NCBI RefSeq assembly: GCF_009664855.1
Contig: NZ_CP045928.1
Coordinates: 4,651,186-4,715,185 of the forward strand
Direction: 5' to 3'
DNA: 64,000 nucleotides
DNA from: Flavobacterium sp. SLB02
Lineage (GTDB): Bacteria; Bacteroidota; Bacteroidia; Flavobacteriales; Flavobacteriaceae
The notes beneath the pieces are model-generated. The model was given only the letters and a program-made list of their open reading frames with translations. It was not told the DNA's origin and made no database searches. Shown one piece after another: positions 34,056 through 43,308 of the stretch (its first letter is position 1; the number at the start of each line of letters is the position of its first letter). The translations under genes were made by a program, and so were the position numbers.

Positions 34056-34946
34056 TTATCTTGCAATCGTTTGTGCCGATCCGCTTGAACGACCACGATT
34101 CATTTCTCTAAATTCTTCCATTTTTTTAACTACTGTTTCATCATAATCTTTCTGCGAGACTACTTTTCCTTTTTTAGAAGGTTTGATATCCACTTTGTCT
34201 TTAGCATTCAAAACAATTTTCGAACATAAAATTGTAGTGGTTCCGTCATTTATTTCTAAAATTAAACCAGGAAGTCCCCAATAATTTTCAGGACCTTGGT
34301 TTACAGGAATTTCAGGCGTATACCAAGCCGTTACAACAATTTCTTTTGGCAACTCAAAATTGTCTTCGAAATTGGTTTTAGTTTGTCCTGAAGTTTTTTT
34401 AGCTTCCTCTTTTTTATCATCGGTTTTTTTAGGTCTAAAGTTTCTAAAATCGGTTTTACTTGGTTCTTTTACCGCAGTGGCTTTGTAGCAATTGTACCCG
34501 CCAATTTGTTTGGTTTCCTGCTCCAATTTCCAATTTAGTTTTGGCAGTGAATCTATAACCAGAAATTCCTTGCCCATAAATTCTTTATCTACCGTATACG
34601 ATTTTGTTTTAACATCTTTATAGAAAGTGCCTCCGCCTCCCATCATCGAACTCACCATAACACGAAAACCACCTTGTTGGCCTGGAGCTTCGAGTTTTTC
34701 TTCTTCTTTATAAATAGAAGCCGATTTATCAAAATTCAGAATAAAAGTTTTTTCCAGCATTTTTTTCATGCGCTCTTCCATACTCTTTTGCATTTCCGGC
34801 GTAATATCACGATTCCCGCCTCGCATGCCTTCAAATTTTGGCGGCTGCGTTTTCGATTCATAAACAGCCATTCCCTGAAAATCTTTTTGAGCCTGCATTT
34901 GTGTAAATGCGAATATGAAAGACATATAATAGAATACTTTTTTCAT
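34056..34946 (-). CDS. GLPGLI family protein
   Basis: The 296 aa protein has a signal peptide (residues 1-19, ending MQAQ) and the naming motif in NYWGLPGLILEI. The middle is rich in Lys and Glu (FRPKKTDDKKEEAKKTSG), which looks like a flexible insert. GLPGLI proteins are Bacteroidota-specific and of unknown function, commonly encoded next to a carboxypeptidase-like barrel, as here. A minus-strand TACATTTG -7-like box lies at 34997-34990. Confidence 0.92.
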   Translation of the reverse strand: MKKVFYYMSFIFAFTQMQAQKDFQGMAVYESKTQPPKFEGMRGGNRDITPEMQKSMEERMKKMLEKTFILNFDKSASIYKEEEKLEAPGQQGGFRVMVSSMMGGGGTFYKDVKTKSYTVDKEFMGKEFLVIDSLPKLNWKLEQETKQIGGYNCYKATAVKEPSKTDFRNFRPKKTDDKKEEAKKTSGQTKTNFEDNFELPKEIVVTAWYTPEIPVNQGPENYWGLPGLILEINDGTTTILCSKIVLNAKDKVDIKPSKKGKVVSQKDYDETVVKKMEEFREMNRGRSSGSAQTIAR

Positions 34947-35169
34947 TGTGTTTTATTTAAAATTGAGTTAGCCTAATATAACATATACTCAAATGTATTA
35001 TTTATTTTAAAATACGGAAAGTTAAATATATCAATACCATTAAAATATAGACAAAACCGACTATTACTTAGACTATTAGATCCTAATAGGATTTAAGGAC
35101 TAAATGTCCATTAATTGCGTAATTTCTATGATGGTTTTTCGTAATTTGGCTGTTTAGAAAACCAACATC

Positions 35170-35985
35170 ATGAGTAAAACGGTACATTTTTTTTTAAACC
35201 TGCTTTTTATAGCCTGCTCTTTTACTGTTGTTTTTTCACAAAATCAAAAAATAAAAGCAACCTCTGTTTCTCGTCTCTCAACTGATGCTGATGATTTTTC
35301 AGGTTACGATTCTTTTGGATATTCTTATCAGATTAAAAATAATGTTTTCAGCAAAATCAAAGGCAAAGAGTTATTTGAGTATAAAAATATTTCATTAGGA
35401 AAAATTACCAAAGTCGATTTACAAAATCCACTTAAGATTGTTTTATTCTATGAAGATTTTAATACCGTTGTATTATTAGACAATCAGCTCAATAAGGTCA
35501 CAGAAATTAATTTTTCTCTCAACAATACACCCATTGTTGTGTCGGCGATCGGAATGTCTACACAAAATCAGGTATGGATTTACAATGCATTAAACCAGCA
35601 AATAAGCCTTTTCGACTATTTAAAAAATGAATACAAAACAGTTTCGACTCCATTGATAGAAACCCTAAAATATTACCAAACCGACTTTAATACCTTTTAT
35701 TGGATTGATAAAAAAAACAATTGGTTTTCCTGCGATATTTTCGGAAAAACAACTGCTTTAGGAAAAGTATCTGATTTTGATTCCATCGAAATAATCAATA
35801 ATCATCAATATCTTTTTAGCAAAGCTAATTTGTTGTATTTTAAAGACATTACAAGTACAAATTCAAGTGCATTTTCTGAAATTGAAATTTTAGAAAAATC
35901 GTTTGACAAATTCTGCTACAAAGACCAAATTTTATCTATTTTTACAGCTAAAGAAATAACAAATTATAAAATCGTAACACCGTAA
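35170..35985 (+). CDS. exported protein of unknown function upstream of dNK
   Basis: The 271 aa protein has a signal peptide (residues 1-23, ending VVFSQ). The rest is a run of short beta strands with regular hydrophobic and Trp/Tyr positions (NQVWIYNALNQQISLFDY, FNTFYWIDKKNNW), consistent with a beta-propeller-like fold. No catalytic motif is seen. Its stop overlaps the start of the deoxynucleoside kinase by one base (TAATG), so the two are translationally coupled, although a functional link is not obvious. Confidence 0.75.
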   Translation: MSKTVHFFLNLLFIACSFTVVFSQNQKIKATSVSRLSTDADDFSGYDSFGYSYQIKNNVFSKIKGKELFEYKNISLGKITKVDLQNPLKIVLFYEDFNTVVLLDNQLNKVTEINFSLNNTPIVVSAIGMSTQNQVWIYNALNQQISLFDYLKNEYKTVSTPLIETLKYYQTDFNTFYWIDKKNNWFSCDIFGKTTALGKVSDFDSIEIINNHQYLFSKANLLYFKDITSTNSSAFSEIEILEKSFDKFCYKDQILSIFTAKEITNYKIVTP

Positions 35986-36599
35986 TGCACATAGCAATAG
36001 CAGGAAATATAGGAGCAGGAAAAACAACTTTAACTAAATTATTGGCCAAACATTTCAAATGGGAACCTCATTATGAAGATGTAGTTGATAATCCGTATTT
36101 AGATGATTTTTACCATCAAATGGAGCGCTGGTCGTTTAATTTGCAGATTTATTTCCTTAACAGCCGTTTCCGTCAGGTATTGCAAATTCGCGAAAGCGGA
36201 AAGAAAATCATTCAGGACAGAACGATTTATGAAGATGCCTACATCTTTGCTCCCAACTTATATTCGATGGGATTAATGACAAGTCGCGATTTCGAAAACT
36301 ATACTTCACTTTTTGAATTAATGGAATCATTGGTAAAAGCTCCTGATTTATTAATTTATCTAAGAAGTTCTATTCCTAATCTTGTTGGACAAATTCACAA
36401 ACGCGGACGTGATTACGAAAACTCTATTTCTATTGATTATTTAAGCCGTTTGAACGAAAGATACGAAGCCTGGGTACAAACGTATACTAAAGGAAAATTA
36501 TTGATTATTGATGTTGATAATATAAACTTTGTAGATAATCCGGAAGATTTAGGAAACATCATTAATAGAATTGATGCTGAATTGAATGGGTTGTTTTAA
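35985..36599 (+). CDS. deoxynucleoside kinase
   Basis: The 204 aa enzyme phosphorylates deoxynucleosides for the salvage pathway. The P-loop GNIGAGKTTL lies at residues 7-16; the DRTIYEDAYIFA stretch is the DR[ST] substrate motif, and the RGRDYE lid follows. The length is typical of bacterial dAK/dGK-type kinases. It is the second gene of a two-gene unit and ends at a terminator. Base preference cannot be told from sequence. Confidence 0.93.
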   Translation: MHIAIAGNIGAGKTTLTKLLAKHFKWEPHYEDVVDNPYLDDFYHQMERWSFNLQIYFLNSRFRQVLQIRESGKKIIQDRTIYEDAYIFAPNLYSMGLMTSRDFENYTSLFELMESLVKAPDLLIYLRSSIPNLVGQIHKRGRDYENSISIDYLSRLNERYEAWVQTYTKGKLLIIDVDNINFVDNPEDLGNIINRIDAELNGLF

Positions 36600-36634
36600 A
36601 CACTAATTGCACGAATTTACACGAAATAAAAAAA

Positions 36635-36667
36635 TGCCTCTAAAATATTTAGAGGCACTTTTGTTTT
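36635..36667 (+). terminator. deoxynucleoside kinase terminator
   Basis: A 10-base perfect stem (TGCCTCTAAA/TTTAGAGGCA) with a 3-base loop is followed by a T-rich run, 36 bases after the stop codon. Confidence 0.85.
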
Positions 36668-36672
36668 TAAGA

Positions 36673-36705
36673 AACTTTGTCAAAGTTTAAAACTTTGACA
36701 AAGTT
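36673..36705. repeat. 16-base perfect inverted repeat at the hppA 3' end
   Basis: AACTTTGTCAAAGTTT and its exact inverse are separated by one base. Each arm is itself nearly self-complementary (ACTTTG/CAAAGT), so several folds are possible. It lies 3 bases after the hppA stop and may act as that gene's terminator, since the minus-strand downstream sequence is partly T-rich. Confidence 0.75.
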
Positions 36706-36708
36706 GTT

Positions 36709-39255
36709 TTATTTAGCAGTAGCTGTACTAATTTTTGCTTCAACTTCTTCTTCTGTTCCTTCGTAAACTTCGGTTGTTGTTTTACCATTAGCAGTTTTCG
36801 TTACAGTTCCGACGGTTTTGCCATTGTCATTTCTTAAATCAACACGAACTGACGTTTTATCATATTTACTAGTATCAAAACAATCTGTTTTTTGGTATTT
36901 TCCAGTGGTATCAAAATGGGCTAAACATTTTGCTGTTTCTTCAGCCGTGCAGCCTTTTTCTTTACACATTTTAATACATTCTTCTTTTGTCATTCCAGAC
37001 ATGTCACCACATTTAGAAATACCTGCATGCATCTCTGTTTTAGCACAACACGAACCTTTTTCAGCCAAACCTGCTGTAGCATGTCCTTCACCTAAAATAG
37101 GCGCAATTACCAAACCAATAAGGCAAGTTAACTTGATCAAAATATTCATTGATGGCCCAGAAGTATCTTTAAACGGATCTCCAACTGTATCTCCGGTTAC
37201 GGCTGCTTTATGTGCATCAGAACCTTTGTAGGTCATCTCTCCGTTGATTAAAACTCCTGCTTCAAAAGATTTTTTAGCATTGTCCCAGGCACCTCCGGCA
37301 TTGTTTTGAAAAACCGCCCAAAGTACACCAGAAACGGTAACTCCAGCCATATATCCTCCTAACATTTCAGCAATTAACTGATTGTTATCTGCATAAACTA
37401 ATTTTCCTAAAAGTACAATTGCAATAGGGAAACCAATTGTAAGTATTCCTGGCAACATCATTTCGCGTAAAGCGGCTTTTGTAGAAATCTCAACACATTT
37501 TCCGTATTCCGGTTTTCCGGTTCCTTCCATAATTCCAGGAATCTCCTTAAACTGACGACGAACTTCATACACCATATCCATAGCAGCTTTCCCTACAGAG
37601 TTCATGGCCAAAGCCGAGAATACTACCGGAATCATTCCACCCACAAATAACATGGCCAAAACTGGCGCTTTAAAAATATTGATTCCGTCAATTCCTGTAA
37701 ATGTTACGTAAGCTGCAAATAAAGCTAGTGATGTTAAAGCGGCAGAAGCAATTGCAAATCCTTTTCCGGTTGCTGCAGTTGTATTTCCTACTGAATCTAA
37801 AATATCGGTTCTGGTACGAACTTCTTTTGGCAATTCGCTCATTTCGGCAATTCCTCCAGCATTGTCAGAAATTGGCCCGAAAGCATCAATTGCCAATTGC
37901 ATTGCTGTAGTTGCCATCATTGCTGAAGCTGCTAAAGCTACTCCGTAAAATCCTGCCAAGGCATACGAAATCCAGATTGCGGCTGCGAACAAAATTACAG
38001 TTGGAAAAGTAGAAATCATTCCCGTTGCCAATCCTGCAATAACGTTTGTTCCTGCTCCTGTAGATGATTTTTGCACAATTGCCATAACAGGTTTTGTACC
38101 TAATCCTGTATAATATTCTGTAACTGATGAAATAGCTCCACCCACTACTAAGCCAACTAAAGTGGCATAAAAAACACGCATTGATGAGATATCTTTAGAA
38201 CCTTCTCCAAAAAAGCTCATTTGCATGGTTTCCGGCAACATATATTTTACTAAGAAGAAACAGGCAATTGCGGTTAAAACAATCGAAACCCAGTTTCCTA
38301 TATTTAATGCTTTTTGTACCTGTGCTTCCTTGGCATTATCATCAGAAATCTTTACTAATGTAGTTCCGATAATTGAAAATAATATTCCGAAACCAGCAAT
38401 CGCCATTGGTAATAAAATTGGTCCAATTCCGCCAAAGATATCCTGAATATTTCCGCCCATATCTTTGATCACGTAGTTTCCTAAAACCATAGCTGCCAAA
38501 ACAGTTGCTACATACGAACCAAATAAATCGGCTCCCATACCTGCAACGTCTCCAACATTATCTCCCACGTTATCTGCAATTGTAGCCGGATTACGAGGAT
38601 CATCTTCCGGAATTCCTGCCTCTACTTTACCCACTAAATCGGCCCCAACATCCGCTGCTTTTGTGTAGATTCCTCCACCAACTCTGGCAAACAAAGCAAT
38701 TGATTCTGCACCTAAAGAGAATCCGGCTAAAGTTTCTAAAACCTTAGTCATATCTTCAGATGAAGTCCAAACCCCATTCATAAATATTTGAAAGAAAACA
38801 ATAAAAAATCCTGTCAGACCTAAAACAGCCAGACCTGCAACTCCAAGTCCCATTACGGTACCACCGCCAAAAGAAACTTTTAAGGCTTGTGGCAAACTTG
38901 TACGGGCAGCCTGCGTGGTTCTAACATTTGTTTTAGTGGCTATTTTCATTCCCATATTTCCAGCTAACGCCGAGAAAAATGCTCCAAAAATAAACGCCAC
39001 TACTATTAATATATGTGTAGTAGGAACAATAAAAGAAATTCCGGCTAAAACTATACTGGCACCAATTACGAAAAAGGTCAGTAATCGGTATTCTGCTTTT
39101 AAAAATGCTAATGCGCCTTCGTAGATGTAATCTGAGATCTCTTTCATCTTGCCATCGCCAGCATCTTGTTTTAGGACCCAAGTCCTTTTTATTGCCATGA
39201 AGAGTAATCCTATAATTGCCATAACAATTGGCAAGTAAATCATAAATTCGTTCAT
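36709..39255 (-). CDS. hppA: membrane-bound ion-pumping pyrophosphatase with Cys-rich C-terminal tail
   Basis: The 848 aa protein hydrolyses pyrophosphate and pumps H+ or Na+. About sixteen hydrophobic segments span residues 5-725. EDDPRNPATIADNVGDNVGD is the pyrophosphate-binding motif. Ala in GNTTAATGKGFAI, where K+-independent enzymes have Lys, points to the K+-dependent class. The last 110 residues are unusual: eight cysteines between about 736 and 800 (SCCAKTE, EECIKMCKEKGC, AKCLAHF), then a charged segment with NGKTTTEVYEGTEEE. Soluble pyrophosphatase is encoded just upstream. Confidence 0.95.
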   Translation of the reverse strand: MNEFMIYLPIVMAIIGLLFMAIKRTWVLKQDAGDGKMKEISDYIYEGALAFLKAEYRLLTFFVIGASIVLAGISFIVPTTHILIVVAFIFGAFFSALAGNMGMKIATKTNVRTTQAARTSLPQALKVSFGGGTVMGLGVAGLAVLGLTGFFIVFFQIFMNGVWTSSEDMTKVLETLAGFSLGAESIALFARVGGGIYTKAADVGADLVGKVEAGIPEDDPRNPATIADNVGDNVGDVAGMGADLFGSYVATVLAAMVLGNYVIKDMGGNIQDIFGGIGPILLPMAIAGFGILFSIIGTTLVKISDDNAKEAQVQKALNIGNWVSIVLTAIACFFLVKYMLPETMQMSFFGEGSKDISSMRVFYATLVGLVVGGAISSVTEYYTGLGTKPVMAIVQKSSTGAGTNVIAGLATGMISTFPTVILFAAAIWISYALAGFYGVALAASAMMATTAMQLAIDAFGPISDNAGGIAEMSELPKEVRTRTDILDSVGNTTAATGKGFAIASAALTSLALFAAYVTFTGIDGINIFKAPVLAMLFVGGMIPVVFSALAMNSVGKAAMDMVYEVRRQFKEIPGIMEGTGKPEYGKCVEISTKAALREMMLPGILTIGFPIAIVLLGKLVYADNNQLIAEMLGGYMAGVTVSGVLWAVFQNNAGGAWDNAKKSFEAGVLINGEMTYKGSDAHKAAVTGDTVGDPFKDTSGPSMNILIKLTCLIGLVIAPILGEGHATAGLAEKGSCCAKTEMHAGISKCGDMSGMTKEECIKMCKEKGCTAEETAKCLAHFDTTGKYQKTDCFDTSKYDKTSVRVDLRNDNGKTVGTVTKTANGKTTTEVYEGTEEEVEAKISTATAK

Positions 39256-39311
39256 AATATTATAATGGTTATTGGTTAATATTCAATACACTACGTAAAA
39301 CGAATTTAAAC

Positions 39312-39348
39312 AAAAAAGCAATACTCCTGACGGCAGTATTGCTTTTTT
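39312..39348 (-). terminator. terminator of soluble pyrophosphatase
   Basis: A 14-base perfect stem (AAAAAAGCAATACT and its inverse, 39312-39325 with 39335-39348) gives a U run on the minus strand. It separates ppa from hppA, so the two neighbours are probably transcribed separately. Confidence 0.88.
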
Positions 39349-39369
39349 TATAATAGAATAGGGTAAAAA

Positions 39370-39900
39370 TTATTTAATACTAAATAATCCCTCTGGTTTA
39401 TTTTCAATATCATCAAAACGCTTTGTACACTCCGCAATAATTGTAAATGCTTCGTTTACATCTCCCCAACCTTCTACATCTACTTGTTTGTTTTCAAGGT
39501 CTTTGTAAACCTGGAAGAAATGCTCGATTTCTTTTAATAAGTGACCGTTAATATCTGAAAGGTCATTTAGTGAATTCCAGATTGGATCTGAAACCGGTAC
39601 ACAAATGATTTTTTCGTCTGGTCCTTTATCATCTGCCATATGGAAAACTCCAATTGGCTTTACTTCTATCACACAACCAGGAAAAGTTGGCTCGTTTATT
39701 AAAACTAATACATCAAGAGGATCTCCGTCAAGTGCTAAAGTTTCAGGAATAAATCCGTAATCAGCCGGGTACATCATCGAAGAGAATAACATTCTGTCGA
39801 AACGCATTCTTTTGATTTCAAAATCGTACTCGTATTTATTTCTACTTCCACGTGGTATTTCGATTAATACATCGAAAGTTGTTAATTTGTCTGCGGTCAT
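39370..39900 (-). CDS. ppa: inorganic pyrophosphatase (family I)
   Basis: The 176 aa cytoplasmic enzyme hydrolyses pyrophosphate. EIPRGSRNKYEYD, YPADYGFIPET and the metal-binding DGDPLDVLVL motif are all intact, and the length is normal. A minus-strand promoter lies directly upstream. It is next to the ion-pumping pyrophosphatase but divided from it by a terminator, so the cell has both a heat-dissipating and an energy-conserving route for pyrophosphate. Confidence 0.97.
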   Translation of the reverse strand: MTADKLTTFDVLIEIPRGSRNKYEYDFEIKRMRFDRMLFSSMMYPADYGFIPETLALDGDPLDVLVLINEPTFPGCVIEVKPIGVFHMADDKGPDEKIICVPVSDPIWNSLNDLSDINGHLLKEIEHFFQVYKDLENKQVDVEGWGDVNEAFTIIAECTKRFDDIENKPEGLFSIK

Positions 39901-39933
39901 TTTCGTTTTTTATTATTTCTATAATTTCGATTG

Positions 39934-39963
39934 CAAAAGTAACTAAACAATCCTTTTTTACAA
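39934..39963 (-). promoter_or_regulatory. Bacteroidota-type promoter of ppa
   Basis: On the minus strand TTG (39963-39961), 19 bases and TACTTTTG (39941-39934) match the phylum consensus, about 34 bases upstream of the start codon. Confidence 0.7.
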
Positions 39964-40010
39964 TAAAAAACTTCATTAATATGCCTACTTTTCTTTTAAA
40001 TAACAGACAG

Positions 40011-40610
40011 TTAATATGTAATTTTCCTGTTTCTCTTATTTAAGTAATAATGCCACAGCAAATATGTTGCATAAGATCGGTACGGACTCCACTGTTGCGC
40101 ATGAATTTCCATTTCGTTTTTATCATGAATATCCAATAATTCTTTGATTGTATTGACAACTGCAATATCGCCTAACGGAATTAAATCGGGTTCCTGAAGA
40201 CAAAACATCAAGTAAATATCGATGGTCCAGTTTCCTATTCCTTTTAGCTTAATGAGTTCTTCCCGAACTTCTTTTGCGGTTTTTGCTGCTAAACTTTCGA
40301 TATCTAATTCCTGGTTTAAAACTGCGTCTGCCAATACTTTAATATATTTTGTTTTTTGACGGCTTACTCCTAAAGTTCGAAACTCTTCATCTGACAAAAC
40401 AGCCATTGTTTCGGGGTTGCAAGTGGTGTAGGCTTTTATTTTTAAGAAGGTGGCTTTCGCCGAATCTATAGAGACTTGTTGCTCGAGAATCAATAACACC
40501 AAGGTTTCGAAACCTTGCGGGCGTTTCGGGATTGGAGGTAATCCGTATTTGTTGATGATCTCCTGAAATATTGAATTTTTTGTGGATAGAAAATCGATGG
40601 CTTCTTGCAT
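40011..40610 (-). CDS. DNA-3-methyladenine glycosylase (AlkA/HhH-GPD type)
   Basis: The 199 aa protein belongs to the helix-hairpin-helix glycosylases of base excision repair. The hairpin LKGIGNWTIDIYLMF is followed by the catalytic Asp in PLGDIAVV. There is no C-terminal Cys cluster, so it is not an endonuclease III or MutY type. The compact size fits the MAG/AlkA branch lacking the N-terminal domain. It is a single-gene unit between ppa and the DUF5686 gene, with a repeat-containing gap upstream. Confidence 0.88.
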   Translation of the reverse strand: MQEAIDFLSTKNSIFQEIINKYGLPPIPKRPQGFETLVLLILEQQVSIDSAKATFLKIKAYTTCNPETMAVLSDEEFRTLGVSRQKTKYIKVLADAVLNQELDIESLAAKTAKEVREELIKLKGIGNWTIDIYLMFCLQEPDLIPLGDIAVVNTIKELLDIHDKNEMEIHAQQWSPYRSYATYLLWHYYLNKRNRKITY

Positions 40611-40650
40611 GGCTTGATTTAAGTCTATTCAAAATTAAATAAAAAAGAAT

Positions 40651-40712
40651 CTCGCAAAGACGCCAAGTCGCTAAGTTTTTAAATTCTTTGCGTCTCTGCG
40701 TCTTTGCGAGAT
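40651..40712. repeat. period-8 tract forming a 16-base inverted repeat
   Basis: The left part is CGCAAAGA CGCCAAGT CGCTAAGT, three diverged 8-base units. The right part is CTTTGCGT CTCTGCGT CTTTGCGA, the inverse pattern. The outer arms AATCTCGCAAAGACGC and its inverse pair perfectly. It lies between the DUF5686 gene and the glycosylase and could terminate transcription on the minus strand. Confidence 0.75.
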
Positions 40713-40734
40713 TATTAAATAGCTTTCGCTTTAT

Positions 40735-43236
40735 TTAGAAATAGAATCCAAACGAACCTTTTACTGCAAATTTATTAGCATCCGGCGTATTCAGGTAACT
40801 ACCTCTCCAGGAGAAATCGATACGAAATACTTTGAAGATATTTCCGATTCCGGCGTTGTACTCCCAATACACGTTTTCTGGTGCATTATAGGGTTGCGCC
40901 GATGCATTGATTGCTCTGTTAGCATCTGAAATTGTTCCGTAAACTCCTTTTACTCCAACGAATTCTCTCCAGTTTAGTTTTCTCATAAATGGAATTCTGG
41001 CGAATAATCTTCCTCCAAAATCATGATTCCATTGCAGAGTAGTATACTGGTCGGTAATAAATTCGTAGAAATTTAAGTTACTGAATGTGTTTTCGATCGT
41101 AAAATAAGTCTGGTTACCCGGAATTACACTCATTAATCCTAACGGAATTGTACCAAAGGTTTTTCCGGTTTCAAGAATAATGTTTGATCTTCCTAATGGC
41201 CCAATTATAATAGGCTGTTTGTAAAATAATTGTATTTTTTCGTAAGCAAAATCACTTTGCATAACTCCTTTTAGTCCGTAACTAAAGTTAACAAAGAAAT
41301 GACTAAACGGACTGTCTACAAGGCTACGTTCTACCCCAAAACCAATAGTTTTACGATTGGGCATAAATTCAAACTGAACATTGGCTTCAAACTGCTTTAC
41401 TGCACTTTGTATAACTCCTGCAGGAATTGCGGCCGTTGGCAACGTTGTATAATAATCAAGACTAAACGTTGGTGAGGCAGATTCTAATGTCCTGTATGAA
41501 ACACCTGCCTGAACAACAAAGTTTTTTAAGGGCTCCATTTCGACTGAAACGTTGCTTAGGTTAATATTGGTTAATTTTCCGTTACTTCCTGTTGTAAATA
41601 AGGCTGAGGAAGCAAAACTTCGTCCTAAAATATCATTTGTTGTGGTTAAGCTGGCACCAATTTGCTCGATGTCGCGCCTGTTTCCTCCGGAAATAATGAT
41701 TCGTTTTTTCTTGTCGAGCATCCATTTTCCTGAAACTCCGTATTTGAATTTATTATCATCAAACCCGTACGCGGTATACGCTTGTATACGCCAAGGATCA
41801 TTTGGTCCAAAATAGGTTCTTCCTCCTGCTCTAATCCTTAAACCTTCGACTTCATTATAACCAAAAGTGGAGAATATTGGTCCGAAATCGAAGTTTTTAA
41901 ATTCGACGTAACCGCTGCCTAAAATCGAGACAAGGCTGTATAACTGTTTAAATCGCTTGACGGTTTGCAGTGTATCTAGCATTTTGTAAATACCGGCTTC
42001 ATCTTTATTTAATTTCTCGAAACGATTTTCTTCCCAGAATTCAGGCGGTCGTTCATAAACAGCATTGTCTATATAGTTGACTTCTTCTTTATAAAACTTC
42101 TCCGGTTTCTGGATATTAAATTTATGATTACGATAGAGCGTTGTTCGTTTTCCGTAAACACCTTTTGATTTTTCTTTTTTGTTTAAAGCAAAATCCGACA
42201 TCATGTAATCGCGGGTCAATAGAAAAACAGAATCGTTTTCTACCTCGAATTCCTGCTCGATATAAATATCTTTTACCCAGTTAATATTGGCACTTTTGGT
42301 AACACCCATATTAATTTTCTTGATCGCAAAAGTTGAATCGTTTACCCAAAAGTCTCCTTTGAAGGTTAATTCGTTTTTACGTCTTGGATAAAAAACAATA
42401 TTATAACACCATTTTTTATCAATAAAAGCACTGTCTTTTAAGACATAATTGTAAACGTCAATTCCGGTTCTTGAAAGCGGACTAGTAAAACTTTTATCGA
42501 AAAACTTAAGGTGATTATCGTAAATATTATAATCTGAATAAAGGTCTTTTACAAAGGAAAGAATCTGCTGATTTCCGTTGAAACCTGACATTTTATTTCC
42601 GGTAATGTTCTCTTTTACTTTCTTTAATTTATTATCACCGTAAACATCATAAACAGATTCGTTGATGAAAATTGGAAGATAAGTTTTACCCGTAACATCA
42701 GATGTGTCAACATGCTTAAACACAAACTCCATTCCCTTAAAGAGTTTGTTTTTCATAAAAGCACTATCGATTGTGTTCATATCAAACTCAACCTTCTCGT
42801 ACTTTTGCATTTGATATTGATTGAATTGGTACAAACCGTTTTTACGTTTTCGTTCCCAAATTTTTCTCAATATGTCTAATGCAGGATTATTTTTTTTAGA
42901 TGTTTTTCCGGTAAAAATTACTACTTCATTTAATGCCTCAGCTTCGCTTAAAACTATTTTAAAATCATAGTTTACTGCTTTCTCTAATGGAACTTCCCTA
43001 TCTGAAAATCCTGCAGAACTTACTAATAAAGCGGTATAAGTTGTTGGCGATTCAAGATAAAAACGACCGTCTTCATTAGATACTATTCCTGTATTTGATC
43101 CTTTAAAAACAATATTGGCAAACGGAACAGGCTGATTCGATTTGTCCAAAACAATTCCACTCACTTTAGTTTGTGCAGTAGCAATAGCCGCAAATGCGAA
43201 TACAAAAAATAGGCTGAGTAAAATTATTTTTTTCAT
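40735..43236 (-). CDS. DUF5686 outer-membrane protein with carboxypeptidase-like domain
   Basis: The 833 aa protein has a signal peptide (residues 1-21, ending ATAQ). A carboxypeptidase regulatory-like domain follows at residues 22-110 (SGIVLDKSNQPVPFANIVF). The rest fits the DUF5686 family, ending in a predicted barrel with a terminal aromatic residue (FGFYF). These proteins are common in the Bacteroidota outer membrane and have no settled function. It is followed by the glycosylase gene and preceded by pdhB with a strong terminator between. Confidence 0.87.
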   Translation of the reverse strand: MKKIILLSLFFVFAFAAIATAQTKVSGIVLDKSNQPVPFANIVFKGSNTGIVSNEDGRFYLESPTTYTALLVSSAGFSDREVPLEKAVNYDFKIVLSEAEALNEVVIFTGKTSKKNNPALDILRKIWERKRKNGLYQFNQYQMQKYEKVEFDMNTIDSAFMKNKLFKGMEFVFKHVDTSDVTGKTYLPIFINESVYDVYGDNKLKKVKENITGNKMSGFNGNQQILSFVKDLYSDYNIYDNHLKFFDKSFTSPLSRTGIDVYNYVLKDSAFIDKKWCYNIVFYPRRKNELTFKGDFWVNDSTFAIKKINMGVTKSANINWVKDIYIEQEFEVENDSVFLLTRDYMMSDFALNKKEKSKGVYGKRTTLYRNHKFNIQKPEKFYKEEVNYIDNAVYERPPEFWEENRFEKLNKDEAGIYKMLDTLQTVKRFKQLYSLVSILGSGYVEFKNFDFGPIFSTFGYNEVEGLRIRAGGRTYFGPNDPWRIQAYTAYGFDDNKFKYGVSGKWMLDKKKRIIISGGNRRDIEQIGASLTTTNDILGRSFASSALFTTGSNGKLTNINLSNVSVEMEPLKNFVVQAGVSYRTLESASPTFSLDYYTTLPTAAIPAGVIQSAVKQFEANVQFEFMPNRKTIGFGVERSLVDSPFSHFFVNFSYGLKGVMQSDFAYEKIQLFYKQPIIIGPLGRSNIILETGKTFGTIPLGLMSVIPGNQTYFTIENTFSNLNFYEFITDQYTTLQWNHDFGGRLFARIPFMRKLNWREFVGVKGVYGTISDANRAINASAQPYNAPENVYWEYNAGIGNIFKVFRIDFSWRGSYLNTPDANKFAVKGSFGFYF

Positions 43237-43252
43237 TTATCTGAGCAAAAAA

Positions 43253-43288
43253 AAAACTTCATCAATTAACTATGAATGATGAAGTTTT
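43253..43288 (-). terminator. pdhB terminator
   Basis: A 12-base perfect stem (AAAACTTCATCA and its inverse) followed by ten or so U residues on the minus strand lies about 20 bases after the pdhB stop codon. Confidence 0.9.
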
Positions 43289-43308
43289 GTGAGTATTTTA
43301 TATGTGTA

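Noticed and set aside
34016..34096. Upstream extension of the TonB-type barrel
   Set aside because: It overlaps the GLPGLI gene and would bury a clear signal peptide.
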